From the NCBI GenBank assembly GCA_902790675.1, contig CADASU010000002.1, positions 248,001 through 312,000 on the forward strand: a DNA stretch of 64,000 nucleotides, written 5' to 3'. This DNA is from Oscillospiraceae bacterium (lineage in GTDB: Bacteria; Bacillota; Clostridia; Oscillospirales; Ruminococcaceae). A model generated the notes under the pieces. That model worked only from the letters and a program-made list of their open reading frames with translations. It did no database searches and was not told the origin of the DNA. Made by a program: the position numbers and the translations under genes. Positions 26,579-35,994 of the stretch are shown in pieces; position 1 is the stretch's first letter, and the number at the start of each line of letters is the position of its first letter.

Positions 26579-26972
26579 GTCAACTCTTTTGATGAGCCTG
26601 GGGAAACAATTATTCCATTTTGGTTGAGCTCGTTCCGATTTTCTTTTATTTTCCTTTGCCCTTCTTCGATTAATATCCACTTTTTCACTTTTTTTAACTT
26701 TTTCAACAGCTTTATTTTCGTGTGAGGAAAATTTTCATCACTTTGGCCAAGACTTTATATTTTATTGTCTTTTCTGTATCAACATTTCATATGGTGAATC
26801 CGGAGCAAGAATGAAACTTGCAACTCCATCTTTATGGTATTCATTCCATTTTTCTTTTATTTTTCTTTGCCCTTCTTCGCTTAATACCCATTTTTTCACC
26901 TTTTTCAACTTTTTCAACAGCTTTATTTTCGTGTGAGGAAAATTTTCATCACTTTGGCCAAGACTCTATATT
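26579..26972 (-). pseudogene. Two truncated copies of the DUF4160 gene 3' end
   Basis: Downstream of the intact DUF4160 gene on the same strand lie two head-to-tail partial copies lacking the N-terminal half. The nearer one reads TKIKLLKKLKKVKKW, then VLSEEGQRKIKEKWNEYHKDG, and ends with the same LIQKRQ tail and stop as the intact gene. The farther one begins alike but diverges after KKWILIEEGQRKIKENRNE into a different tail (NGIIVSPGSSKEL), which runs through the terminator. Neither has an obvious ribosome site. They may be decayed duplicates or a reserve of alternative tails. Confidence 0.65.
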
Positions 26973-27110
26973 TTATTGTCTTTTCTGTATCAACATTTCA
27001 TATGGTGAATCCGGAGCAAGAGTGAAACTTGCAACTCCATCTTTATGGTATTCATTCCGATTTTCTGTTATTTTCCTTTGCCCTTCTTCGCTTAATACCC
27101 ATTTTTTCAA
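26632..27110. repeat. Tandem direct repeat with a period of 211 bp (about 2.3 copies)
   Basis: The segment around 26639-26900 recurs exactly 211 bases further on with few differences. The motif TTTATTTTCGTGTGAGG begins at 26711 and again at 26922. The repeat includes the last codons of the DUF4160 gene and the spacer after its stop. Confidence 0.85.
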
Positions 27111-27368
27111 CATTTTTGCTTTTTTTGGAGGAAAATTTCCTATAAGAATTTCTCCATTAGTTTTTACACTAACCTCATAATCACAATATTTAGCATGTAA
27201 GTGTGGCAAATTATGTTGCCCATAAACTTCGTTATAAATACATATCTTCATTCCATCAAGTTCTTTAATACAGTCTCTAGTATTTATAACATGAAGGTCA
27301 AAAAGTTCATGCCAAAAATCATTATCAAAATCTGAAACTATTATTTGTTCATTCCTTTCGTCATCCAT
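26973..27368 (-). CDS. DUF4160 domain-containing protein
   Basis: A 131-residue protein of unknown function. An N-terminal extension (1-38) precedes the DUF4160 core: MKICIYNEVYGQHNLPHLHAKY with the conserved PHLH pair, then a SVKTNGEILIGNFPPKK turn and a W-containing helix LKKWVLSEEGQRKI. DUF4160 genes often pair with DUF2442 genes in toxin-antitoxin-like modules, but no DUF2442 partner is visible here. It is last in a minus-strand run after the FAD protein. Its 3' end is part of the tandem repeat, so its C-terminus may have been shaped by recombination. Confidence 0.72.
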   Translation of the reverse strand: MDDERNEQIIVSDFDNDFWHELFDLHVINTRDCIKELDGMKICIYNEVYGQHNLPHLHAKYCDYEVSVKTNGEILIGNFPPKKAKMLKKWVLSEEGQRKITENRNEYHKDGVASFTLAPDSPYEMLIQKRQ

Positions 27369-27383
27369 ATTTAACTATTCCTT

Positions 27384-28970
27384 TCACTTATTAGCAAATT
27401 TACTCATAACTGCCATAGCAACTTTAATTCCGTCAACAGCAGCACTCATAATTCCGCCAGCATATCCCGCACCTTCACCGCAAGGAAACAAACCATCACA
27501 CGATATAGACATAAAATTGCTATTTCTTAAAATTCTGATGGGAGAACTTGTTCTGGTTTCGGGCGCAGTTATTATTGAATCTCTAGACGCAAAACCATTT
27601 AACTTTGTGTCAAATTTTTTTATACCAATTTTTAACATATCATTCACAAAATATGGAAATATATTTTCAATATTCGAAATCTTTGTCCCACATCTATATG
27701 TTGGAATAACTTTTCCTTCTTTGTAAGGCAATCCATCCAAATAAGTTCCAACATTAGTCATAGGAGCTGCATATGATTTACTTCCCATTTCAAATGCCAG
27801 TTTTTCTATATTTCTTTGAAAATACATGCCACTCAAAGGACTAGATCCAAAGTCATCTCTTGAAACACTAACAACCAACGCAGCGTTTGCGTTCTCGCCA
27901 TCACGAGCATATTTACTCATTCCGTTTGTTACAACACCGCCTTCTTCCGATGCAGCAGGCACAACAACTCCTCCCGGGCACATGCAAAAAGTATAAACAC
28001 ACCTACCGTTAACTTTATATGAATATGCATACTCTCCTTTGGGCAATGAAGGATGCCCCGCAAATTTACCATATAAAGCTCTATCCACATTTTTTTGTAA
28101 GTGCTCTATTCTAACTCCAACCGAAAAAGCCTTAGATTCAATTGCAATATTATTTCGAAAAAGCATTTCAAAAGTGTCTCTAGCACTATGGCCAATAGCT
28201 AAAATCACCGCATTTGTTCTTATTTCATCTTTATCTGTTAAAACAGAATATATACGATTTCCCCTAAAATTAACAAGCTCCATTTTTTCCATAAATCGTA
28301 TCTCTGCACCCAACGAAACAATCTCATTTCTAATGGATTTAATAATTTTTCTAAGCATATCTGTTCCAATATGAGGTTTAGCTTTTATTTTTATATCATA
28401 TGGTGCTCCATGATTTATAAATAAACTGGTAACAAGTTCACAAAGAGGATCATTTATTCGAGTAACAAGTTTACCATCTGAAAACGTTCCTGCCCCGCCT
28501 TCTCCAAACTGGACATTACTATTTTCATTTAAAACACACTCATTCCAAAATTGTTCAACTCTCTTTACTCGACTATCAATGTCTTCTCCTCTTTCAATAA
28601 CTATCGGCCTATATCCATGTTTAGCCAACATATATGAAGCTAAAATACCAGCAGGCCCAAACCCAACAACAACCGGCCTACCCTCTAAATTTCTATCACC
28701 ATAAACAACTTTTAATTTCTCAGAACATTTAAATTTAACTCTCGGGTTATTTTCAGCAATAATTTTTTCTTGTTCTAAGTTTTTCAGCTCAATACAAACA
28801 GTATATACCAATTTTATATTTTGCTTTCGACGTGCATCAACTGATTTTTTAGCAATACTAGCTGATTTGATATCACTTTGTTTTAATTTTAACATCTTAA
28901 CAGCCTTTAAAACTGCTGTTTCTTCATCCATATCTAATTCAACACAAACTTGAGGAACAAAAATCGGCAT
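27384..28970 (-). CDS. FAD-dependent oxidoreductase (COG2509-type)
   Basis: A 528-residue putative FAD-dependent dehydrogenase. The N-terminal domain (1-90, LKLKQSDIKSASIAKKSVD) precedes a Rossmann dinucleotide motif VVVGFGPAGILASYMLAKHG (about 100-119) and ERGEDI. Further family blocks are FGEGGAGTFSDGKLVTR, CPGGVVVPAASEEGGVVTNGMS, and the C-terminal FPCGEGAGYAGGIMSAAVDG. The family is widespread in Clostridia and its substrate is not known. It lies after cdaR and before the DUF4160 gene. Confidence 0.82.
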   Translation of the reverse strand: MPIFVPQVCVELDMDEETAVLKAVKMLKLKQSDIKSASIAKKSVDARRKQNIKLVYTVCIELKNLEQEKIIAENNPRVKFKCSEKLKVVYGDRNLEGRPVVVGFGPAGILASYMLAKHGYRPIVIERGEDIDSRVKRVEQFWNECVLNENSNVQFGEGGAGTFSDGKLVTRINDPLCELVTSLFINHGAPYDIKIKAKPHIGTDMLRKIIKSIRNEIVSLGAEIRFMEKMELVNFRGNRIYSVLTDKDEIRTNAVILAIGHSARDTFEMLFRNNIAIESKAFSVGVRIEHLQKNVDRALYGKFAGHPSLPKGEYAYSYKVNGRCVYTFCMCPGGVVVPAASEEGGVVTNGMSKYARDGENANAALVVSVSRDDFGSSPLSGMYFQRNIEKLAFEMGSKSYAAPMTNVGTYLDGLPYKEGKVIPTYRCGTKISNIENIFPYFVNDMLKIGIKKFDTKLNGFASRDSIITAPETRTSSPIRILRNSNFMSISCDGLFPCGEGAGYAGGIMSAAVDGIKVAMAVMSKFANK

Positions 28971-29005
28971 TATCTTATATTACCTTTCTTTTCTATGATA
29001 TATAG

Positions 29006-30271
29006 TCAATTATTTTTTTTCGATGTAATGGAACACTTATATTCCCCAACTGCCCACACACCATCTTTATTTACAGTTTCTACAGAAACAGGGACAATCT
29101 GTTTTCCCTCTTTTATAGATACATTTATTAAATCTACTGTTGCGGTTATATCAGACGCATTAAGATTATCGATAGCATCTGAAAAACCAATAAATTTTAC
29201 GTCTTTTATCACTGATGAGTTTATAGTTACGTCATAGTCACTAGGAACATTGCTTAATTTTACATCGCTCACTGAAAAATTTCTGGCCTTCCAGTTACTA
29301 CAATCAAAAGACAATGTAGCAGCATCAATTCTATCTATATTTTTACAACCCGAAGGCACTTTAACATTAAATATAAACGATTTACCAATATCTAACTCAC
29401 GCATATCAATATATCCAAGATTTAGTTCATTAATAGCATCTATCACATCTGGTGATCCTGCTATGTTAATATATTCAGGCGATATGGTCGCGTGTAATAA
29501 GTCGGTATTAAAATGATTAGAGGAATTTTTATACATAAATTTCAGCGGAATTTGTTTTTCTTTATAGACCGGAACATTCACCATAAATTTTATATCATCA
29601 TTGTATTTAAACACACTAGCATCCATTTCAAAACCATCAATAGACATAAATTTAGGAGTTGCTTCAAATGTCCTAGATGTATTTAAATTTGCAGACACGT
29701 CTACCACTAACTTAACATGATCTAACTTATCAATAGCTTGCTTTGGCCCGCTAACAAAAAGCTTCTCAGGTTGACATACCGCACTATCACTAACATATCC
29801 AGAATCCACTTTTATATTAGGCGTATCTGCAATTAATGTTACTGTTTTTGTTGAAATAGAATCAAAAGAAAAACTTGCAAATTGTGGCTCAATTTCATCA
29901 ATATAGACATCACGCTTAGGACTCTTTAAACTTGCAATAAGTTCTATATCATATTTCCCTTCATTTGTTACATTAATCATTGAAACAGGAGAAACAACTA
30001 TATCCTTGTTAGAAATTAAGCCTATCTTATATTTTGGGCCTCTTATAGTTACCGCAACAGTTTTTGGCTCCATATCTACAACATCCAAGCTGAGTTGCTC
30101 TGCCTGGGTGTTTCTTACGTCGCAAGTTACTGGAACATTATATATGGTTATAGATCCACTACTATCGTTTACCATTGCCGTAAAAAGCCAAACTACAAAA
30201 GCTATAAAAATAGATATAACAATTGTAAATTTCTTATTAGAAAAAATTCCATCTAAATTAAATTTTTCCAT
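29006..30271 (-). CDS. cdaR: YbbR-domain protein CdaR, regulator of diadenylate cyclase
   Basis: Extracytoplasmic partner of CdaA, 421 residues. One membrane helix at about 13-35 (FTIVISIFIAFVVWLF) anchors a chain of about four YbbR repeats. These are marked by VPVTCDVRNT, PKTVAVTIRGPK, LFVSGPKQAIDKLDHVKLVVDVS, INIAGSPDVIDAINEL and VKFIGFSDAIDNLNASDITATVDL. In Bacillus CdaR modulates CdaA activity. It follows cdaA by 31 bases on the same strand. The usual third gene, glmM, is elsewhere (5523). Confidence 0.9.
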   Translation of the reverse strand: MEKFNLDGIFSNKKFTIVISIFIAFVVWLFTAMVNDSSGSITIYNVPVTCDVRNTQAEQLSLDVVDMEPKTVAVTIRGPKYKIGLISNKDIVVSPVSMINVTNEGKYDIELIASLKSPKRDVYIDEIEPQFASFSFDSISTKTVTLIADTPNIKVDSGYVSDSAVCQPEKLFVSGPKQAIDKLDHVKLVVDVSANLNTSRTFEATPKFMSIDGFEMDASVFKYNDDIKFMVNVPVYKEKQIPLKFMYKNSSNHFNTDLLHATISPEYINIAGSPDVIDAINELNLGYIDMRELDIGKSFIFNVKVPSGCKNIDRIDAATLSFDCSNWKARNFSVSDVKLSNVPSDYDVTINSSVIKDVKFIGFSDAIDNLNASDITATVDLINVSIKEGKQIVPVSVETVNKDGVWAVGEYKCSITSKKNN

Positions 30272-30302
30272 TTTATTTACACCTTTCCGTATAAAATATT
30301 TC

Positions 30303-31118
30303 TTATTTTAAACCGTTTTGCAAATAAGAAATAACATCTGTTCGACTTAATTTTCGCTTAATTACTCCATCTTCTGCAATAGAAATAAAACCCGTTTCTT
30401 CAGAAACTACAACAACAATAGCATCTGAAATTTCACTCATTCCAATTGCTGCTCTATGTCTAGACCCTAAAACCCTAGATATATATTCTTCTTTTGATGG
30501 TTTTGGCAAAAAACATGAAGCTGCTACAATTTTAGTATTTCGTATAACAACAGCACCATCATGTAGCGGCGAATTTTTAAAAAACAAATTTTGTATAAGA
30601 TCTTCGCTTATATCTGCATTTATTTCTACACCCGTTTCTATAATATCTCCTAATTTTATTTTTCTTTCAAAAATAATTATAGCCCCTGTTCTTAATTTAG
30701 CCATACTTTCACACGCATTAGCTACCTTATGAATTACAGCACGGTCAAAATCCGCATTGTTATGATCATTTCCACTATATAAAAAGCTTCTAAAGCGGCT
30801 TCTCACTCTAGTTCTTCCAACATGTTCCAAAACACGTCTAAGCTCATTTTGAAACAAAACAACCAAAGCTATTGGCCCCCACAAAAAAATGTTTGCAGTA
30901 ACAACCGATAGAGCCTTTAAGTTCAAAATTTTTGCAAACAACCCAACAAACAACAAAAAGAACAACCCTTTTAAAAGCTGAACCGCCCTGGTTTCTCTAA
31001 GAATCTGGATCATTTTATAAACTATGTATGAAATTACAATTATATCTAACAAATCGTTAAATCTAAACGACAAAACAATGCCCCATAACATATTAAAAAA
31101 AGTGACTAACTGATTCAT
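30303..31118 (-). CDS. cdaA: Diadenylate cyclase CdaA (c-di-AMP synthase)
   Basis: Membrane enzyme making the second messenger c-di-AMP from two ATP. The 271-residue protein has three membrane helices in the first 95 residues, a coiled linker, and the DAC domain with its two catalytic motifs DGA (187-189, PLHDGAVVI) and RHRAA (220-224). c-di-AMP controls K+ and osmolyte transport; two TrkA-type K+ regulators are encoded at 55.7-57 kb. It is downstream of radA and upstream of cdaR. Confidence 0.95.
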   Translation of the reverse strand: MNQLVTFFNMLWGIVLSFRFNDLLDIIVISYIVYKMIQILRETRAVQLLKGLFFLLFVGLFAKILNLKALSVVTANIFLWGPIALVVLFQNELRRVLEHVGRTRVRSRFRSFLYSGNDHNNADFDRAVIHKVANACESMAKLRTGAIIIFERKIKLGDIIETGVEINADISEDLIQNLFFKNSPLHDGAVVIRNTKIVAASCFLPKPSKEEYISRVLGSRHRAAIGMSEISDAIVVVVSEETGFISIAEDGVIKRKLSRTDVISYLQNGLK

Positions 31119-31249
31119 ATATTTTTAGCCCTCTCTAATAAATAAATCAAAATTTATTAAAACACTTACACTTAAGATATTTTAACACAAAATATAGCAT
31201 ATTACAACTTACATTAAAATATGGACTATCACTTTTATACACAAATCAA

Positions 31250-32608
31250 TCAAACATTAAAGACCATAGATATAACCGACTTTATATTATCCACAGCAAT
31301 AATTTTAACACTTTCTGGAACTTTACTTATATTTTTCATACAATTACTTGGGACAATTATTTTGTTAAATCCCAGTTTTTTTGCTTCAACAACTATTTTT
31401 TCAACCCCAACAACCGATCTTATCTCACCAGCTAACCCAATTTCTCCAAATGCAATCAAACCATCATCCAATGGCTTGTCTCTCAAGCTGGAAATTAGCG
31501 ACAATGCAACAGCCAAATCTGCAGCCGGATCGTCTAATTTAATTCCTCCAACCACATTTATATAACAATCTAATGTGCCAAAAAAATATCCCGCTCTTTT
31601 TTCCAATACCGCAATTATTAAAGACATTCGATTGTAGTCAAAGCCTTTACACATTCGTCGTGGCATTCCAAAACCAGACTTAGTCACTAGTGATTGAACT
31701 TCTGCTAAAATAGGCCTTGTTCCCTCCATTATAGAACAAACACAACTTCCAGATACACCATTAGGCCGTTCGTTAAGCAAAACGGCAGATGGATTATTTA
31801 CAGACTTTAAGCCTTGTTTTAACATTTCAAAAACTGCTATTTCATTAGTAGAACCAAAACGATTTTTTACAACACGCAATATTCTAAATGAAAACTTAGA
31901 TTCTCCCTCAAAATATAAAACAACATCAACAATATGTTCTAATATTTTCGGGCCTGCAATGTTTCCCTCTTTGTTGACATGCCCTACTAATATTATGGAT
32001 ATATCCCGCTCTTTAGCAATTTTTTGTAAAACATATGTACATTCTCTAACCTGCGTAACACTTCCAGAAGCAGAAGAAATTTCAGATAAATTCATAGTTT
32101 GTATTGAATCAATCATTACAATATCTGGCTTTATATTTTTTATTGAACTAACTACAGAGTCCATATCAGATTCAGGTAATATGAATAAATTTTCACTATC
32201 AATTTGTAATCTATTGGCTCTTAATTTCAGTTGTTTTGAACTTTCTTCTCCCGAAACATACAAGATTTTATTGTCATTAGCCAAATTACTGCAAATTTGA
32301 AGTAATAGCGTTGATTTTCCAATACCAGGATCTCCTCCAATCAAAGAAATTGAGCCTTTAACAATTCCGCCACCAAAAAGAACATTCAATTCATCAATCC
32401 CAGTATCATATCTCAGTTCAGAATCAAAGTCTATTTCTTTTAAAATTTTAGGCTGGACAAAATTCGCAGAACTCTTCGCTTTATTAAATTTATCAGTCAC
32501 TTCTTCATCAAATGTATTCCAATTCCCACACTCCGGACAACATCCCGTCCATTTTAAAGAAGTATATCCACACTCTCTACAAACAAACTCAACTTTATTT
32601 TTAGCCAT
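31250..32608 (-). CDS. radA: DNA repair protein RadA (Sms)
   Basis: Hexameric branch-migration helicase of recombination, 452 residues. An N-terminal C4 zinc finger (CRECGYTSLKWTGCCPEC), the Walker A GGDPGIGKST, the RadA-specific KNRFGSTNE motif (about 250), and a Lon-like C-terminal domain (VVGGIKLDDPAADLAVALSL) are all visible. Length is normal. It is followed by cdaA, as in other Firmicutes where radA and disA/cdaA lie together. Confidence 0.95.
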   Translation of the reverse strand: MAKNKVEFVCRECGYTSLKWTGCCPECGNWNTFDEEVTDKFNKAKSSANFVQPKILKEIDFDSELRYDTGIDELNVLFGGGIVKGSISLIGGDPGIGKSTLLLQICSNLANDNKILYVSGEESSKQLKLRANRLQIDSENLFILPESDMDSVVSSIKNIKPDIVMIDSIQTMNLSEISSASGSVTQVRECTYVLQKIAKERDISIILVGHVNKEGNIAGPKILEHIVDVVLYFEGESKFSFRILRVVKNRFGSTNEIAVFEMLKQGLKSVNNPSAVLLNERPNGVSGSCVCSIMEGTRPILAEVQSLVTKSGFGMPRRMCKGFDYNRMSLIIAVLEKRAGYFFGTLDCYINVVGGIKLDDPAADLAVALSLISSLRDKPLDDGLIAFGEIGLAGEIRSVVGVEKIVVEAKKLGFNKIIVPSNCMKNISKVPESVKIIAVDNIKSVISMVFNV

Positions 32609-32650
32609 ATTTTTAAAAATTCCCTTCTTAAAAAAATCATTATAAAAACT

Positions 32651-33352
32651 CTATGAATTATAAAATTTCAAAATTCCAGCATATATAGAAAAAGCTACTT
32701 TCTTTTGATAGCTTTCATCTTTAAGTAATGCCATCTCATCTTTATTTGACATAAATCCGCATTCACACAAAACAGCAGGCGTTTTAGCATTATAAATTAA
32801 ATATACATTATCTTTTACTGGCTTGATATTTCTTTTATTATTAGGCTGCAACATTTTCACTATATTATTTTGCAAATTTTCTGCCAGCTCTTTACTATTT
32901 TCATTTTTACCTCCATAAAAAACTTGTGCTCCCCAATATTTAGACTGTGGAAATTTATTTTGATGAATGGAAACAAAAATAGCATTTTCATTTTCGTTAG
33001 CAATTTTCAATCTATTAATCAAGTCAGAACACTTTTTTTTACGAAGACTATCTGATCCCTGATCGTATATTGAAACGTCTTCTGCTCTTGTCATTATCGT
33101 TTGAAATCCAGATACTTCCAGCAACTCTTTCAATATCTTAGAAATTTTTAAATTAATATCTTTTTCAAACACATCACCAACAACCGCTCCCCCATCTTCT
33201 CCTCCATGCCCAGGGTCAATAACAACTTGACGAGAGGTTTTGCTTTTTACAAATGCAGGGACATAACTACCATTATTGAAGATATATATAATAGACAAAA
33301 AACATGCAAGCAATATTAAAGCAATCATTACAGCTACCGATTTTTTAGTCAT
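32651..33352 (-). CDS. cwlD: N-acetylmuramoyl-L-alanine amidase, CwlD-like
   Basis: Amidase_3 family protein, 233 residues, resembling CwlD, which helps make muramic-delta-lactam in the spore cortex so that germination enzymes can recognise it. A signal anchor (about 5-26) leads into the zinc domain: VVIDPGHGGEDGGAV (first His), E64 in VFEKDINLKIS, SIHQNKF (second His) and the catalytic Glu in LCECGFMSN. The sequence FPQSKYWGAQVFY is typical of CwlD rather than of vegetative amidases. It lies between coaX and radA. Confidence 0.82.
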   Translation of the reverse strand: MTKKSVAVMIALILLACFLSIIYIFNNGSYVPAFVKSKTSRQVVIDPGHGGEDGGAVVGDVFEKDINLKISKILKELLEVSGFQTIMTRAEDVSIYDQGSDSLRKKKCSDLINRLKIANENENAIFVSIHQNKFPQSKYWGAQVFYGGKNENSKELAENLQNNIVKMLQPNNKRNIKPVKDNVYLIYNAKTPAVLCECGFMSNKDEMALLKDESYQKKVAFSIYAGILKFYNS

Positions 33353-33476
33353 AACTTAGGATGCCACCCACCTTACAAATTTAATTTAAACATTTTAGCA
33401 TCCTTAATTTTTTACATAAACATACTATATAGCATATTAAAAATCAACAAAAATTATGTATTCTAAAAATAATATG

Positions 33477-34256
33477 TTATAGTTTGTTTTTTCCCCTAAA
33501 CATAGCACATATATCATTTAGTCCTTGCAATGATAGCGCTTTATTTACAACATTAATAGAATCTGTATAGCTAGCAATTAGCCCCGAAAGCCCGCCAGTA
33601 GCAACAACATACGCATTACAACCCATTTCCTTCTCCAAACACTTTATTGTATGAACAGTTGCTCCAACAAATCCACATATTGCTCCAGATTGCATACTAG
33701 TTACAGTATCCTTTCCAATTATAACTTCTGGATCCGATATTTCTACTCTCGGCAACTTAGCTGCACATCTATTTAAAGCTTCCATAGATATTTTTATTCC
33801 AGGAAAAATGCATCCTCCTTCATAGCAACCATCTTTTGAAACAACATCAAATGTAGTAGCAGTTCCAAAGTCAACCACAATAAGCGCTCTTGAATATGTT
33901 TTATATGCACAAAAAGCATTAACTAATCTATCAATTCCAACCTCTTGTTTTATTTTATAATTATTTTTTATTGGCACATCACAGTCATCTCCAACAATTA
34001 TTGGAATTTTATATAAATATTTTTTTATTGCATTATTCATGGCAAACATTACTTGCGGAACAACAGAAGCTATGATAACATCATTTATGCTTTGAACATT
34101 AATTCCTCGAACACTAAAAAATTGTAACATCATCAGTCCAATTTCATCAGATGTTGTATTTCTATCTGTAACCAGCCTAAAATTATTAATTAATTTTCTA
34201 TTTTCAAACAAGCCAAATTCCATATTAGTATTTCCAATGTCAATAGCAAGAATCAA
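33477..34256 (-). CDS. coaX: Type III pantothenate kinase CoaX
   Basis: Phosphorylates pantothenate in coenzyme A synthesis. The 259-residue protein begins ILAIDIGNTNMEFGLF (phosphate 1 motif), then GVDR-type motif here EVGIDRLVNAF, VVDFGTATTFD (phosphate 2) and GGCIFPGI. The start is TTG 34256, eight bases after GGAGG; the upstream ATG at 34271 overlaps that ribosome site. It is 19 bases from cls, so these genes are likely co-transcribed. Confidence 0.93.
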   Translation of the reverse strand: MILAIDIGNTNMEFGLFENRKLINNFRLVTDRNTTSDEIGLMMLQFFSVRGINVQSINDVIIASVVPQVMFAMNNAIKKYLYKIPIIVGDDCDVPIKNNYKIKQEVGIDRLVNAFCAYKTYSRALIVVDFGTATTFDVVSKDGCYEGGCIFPGIKISMEALNRCAAKLPRVEISDPEVIIGKDTVTSMQSGAICGFVGATVHTIKCLEKEMGCNAYVVATGGLSGLIASYTDSINVVNKALSLQGLNDICAMFRGKNKL

Positions 34257-34275
34257 TAATATAACCTCCATATAT

Positions 34276-35796
34276 CTACATAAGTGGCGCGAAAGGCTTT
34301 AAAACAAAACCTAATAATTTCTGAAACCAACTTCTTTGTTTACATTTTTCAAGCGTAATTTCCTGAGATTCTCCTATTATACGTTTAAAATCACAATATA
34401 TTTGTTGCAGTGACTCTGTTTTATATAGCAAAACACTACACTCAAAGTGCAAATATAAACTTCTAAAGTCAAAATTAGCAGTTCCAACGACAGCAACCAA
34501 ATCATCAGACAATATCACCTTTGAATGTATAAAACCGGGAGTAAATTCATATATCTTAACACCAGCTTTTATTAATTTTTTATAAGAGCTTCTTGTCAAA
34601 GCATGAACATAAAATTTATCTGGTATATGGGGAGTAATAATAACAACTTCAACTCCACTCTCTGCAGCAAAAATAAGAGCAGCTGTTAATTCATAGTCCA
34701 TAACAAGATATGGCGTTTCAATATAAATATACTTTTTTGCACAAGTAATTATCTTCAAATAAGTAGAATCGTGTAAATGATGGTCTCTAATTGGATTATC
34801 TCCAAATGGCACAACAACACCAGACGCTTTTATTTTTTCAGTTGGCATATAGTCTTGATAATGACTTTTCTCTCCAGATAAATAATGCCACATTCTTAAA
34901 AACAAAATTGTAAAACTAGCAGTTGCCTCCCCTTCGAGTCTAATGCCACAATCTTGCCAATATCCAAAGCGCTCTATTTCATTTATATATTCATCTGCTA
35001 AATTTATTCCGCCCGTATAAGAAATATTTCCGTCAATGACAACAATTTTTCTGTGGTCACGATTATTCATAAAAGCATCTAACCTAGGCTTTATTATATT
35101 AAACACTTTAGTTTTTATTCCCAACTTTTCCATATATTCAGGATAGTCCACGGGCAAAGATGCTATAGTTCCAAAATCATCATATATTAATCTTACATCT
35201 ACACCCGCTTTGGCTTTAGCCACTAACACATCTACTACTTCATTCCACATTTTTCCAGGATGTATTATAAAAAATTCAATAAAAATGTTCTTCTTTGCCA
35301 ATTTTAAGTCTTCAATTAATCTTTTAAAATAAATATCCCCAGGACTTAAAAATTCTGTCAAAGTATTCGAATAAGATGTTTGTCTTGAAACATTCCAAAT
35401 CCAGTCAATTATCTGCTTACAGTTATAATAAACATTTAAATTGCTAACATTATTCTTCATATTTTTCATACATTCTCGACCATGTGCATCAATATAGTTA
35501 AACTTTTGTTTCATGTTTTTAGTTGTATGTCTTTTTCCGAAAATAATATATAAAACAGCTCCTGCAAACGGTATTAAAATTATACTAATTATCCAAGAAA
35601 TTTTATAAGCTGGATTTCCCATATCGTTAACAACAAAAAGTATCGTTATAAGACTAATAATATACAAACCTATTCCAAAAATAACAAATAATCTACCCAA
35701 AATAAACATCATAAGTATTAAAAGAAATATTTCAATAGCCAATAAAATTGTTGCAACAAATGCTTTTTTTGTTATCACATTCCAAATACGTTTCAT
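34276..35796 (-). CDS. cls: Cardiolipin synthase
   Basis: Phospholipase D-family enzyme that makes cardiolipin from phosphatidylglycerol. The 506-residue protein has two N-terminal membrane helices followed by two HKD motifs: NRDHRKIVVIDGNISYTGG and GFIHSKVILSDDLVAVVGTA. The start is ATG 35796 behind AGGAGG. A consensus promoter lies 50-80 bases upstream. It is first gene of the cls-coaX-cwlD-radA-cdaA-cdaR run, a cell-envelope-biased cluster. Confidence 0.93.
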   Translation of the reverse strand: MKRIWNVITKKAFVATILLAIEIFLLILMMFILGRLFVIFGIGLYIISLITILFVVNDMGNPAYKISWIISIILIPFAGAVLYIIFGKRHTTKNMKQKFNYIDAHGRECMKNMKNNVSNLNVYYNCKQIIDWIWNVSRQTSYSNTLTEFLSPGDIYFKRLIEDLKLAKKNIFIEFFIIHPGKMWNEVVDVLVAKAKAGVDVRLIYDDFGTIASLPVDYPEYMEKLGIKTKVFNIIKPRLDAFMNNRDHRKIVVIDGNISYTGGINLADEYINEIERFGYWQDCGIRLEGEATASFTILFLRMWHYLSGEKSHYQDYMPTEKIKASGVVVPFGDNPIRDHHLHDSTYLKIITCAKKYIYIETPYLVMDYELTAALIFAAESGVEVVIITPHIPDKFYVHALTRSSYKKLIKAGVKIYEFTPGFIHSKVILSDDLVAVVGTANFDFRSLYLHFECSVLLYKTESLQQIYCDFKRIIGESQEITLEKCKQRSWFQKLLGFVLKPFAPLM

Positions 35797-35848
35797 GTTT
35801 CCTCCTAAAAATAAGCAAACAAACCCCATGCTAACAATATTTTTACTA

Positions 35849-35877
35849 ATTATAACACAATTGTTTTATAGTAACAA
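35849..35877 (-). promoter_or_regulatory. Promoter of the cls gene cluster
   Basis: On the minus strand TTGTTA (35872-35877), 17-base spacer, TATAAT (35849-35854). Confidence 0.75.
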
Positions 35878-35947
35878 GCAAGCAAAACATAATTCTTAAT
35901 ATAAATTTCTTCCATTTTTCCTACCTTTAATTAAACATAATTAAATT

Positions 35948-35983
35948 AAAAATGAGCGTGTATAAAAAACACAACTCATTTTT
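35948..35983 (-). terminator. Terminator of the BceAB-type ABC transporter operon
   Basis: AAAAATGAG pairs with CTCATTTTT across an 18-base loop, 12 bases after the permease stop codon. T-rich sequence follows in both directions. Confidence 0.8.
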
Positions 35984-35994
35984 AATTTATAGTG

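Noticed and set aside
26818-27180. Plus-strand open frame of 120 codons opposite the DUF4160 repeat region
   Set aside because: It is a shadow of the minus-strand copies; its repeated motifs are the reverse of the duplicated tails, and it lacks a ribosome site.
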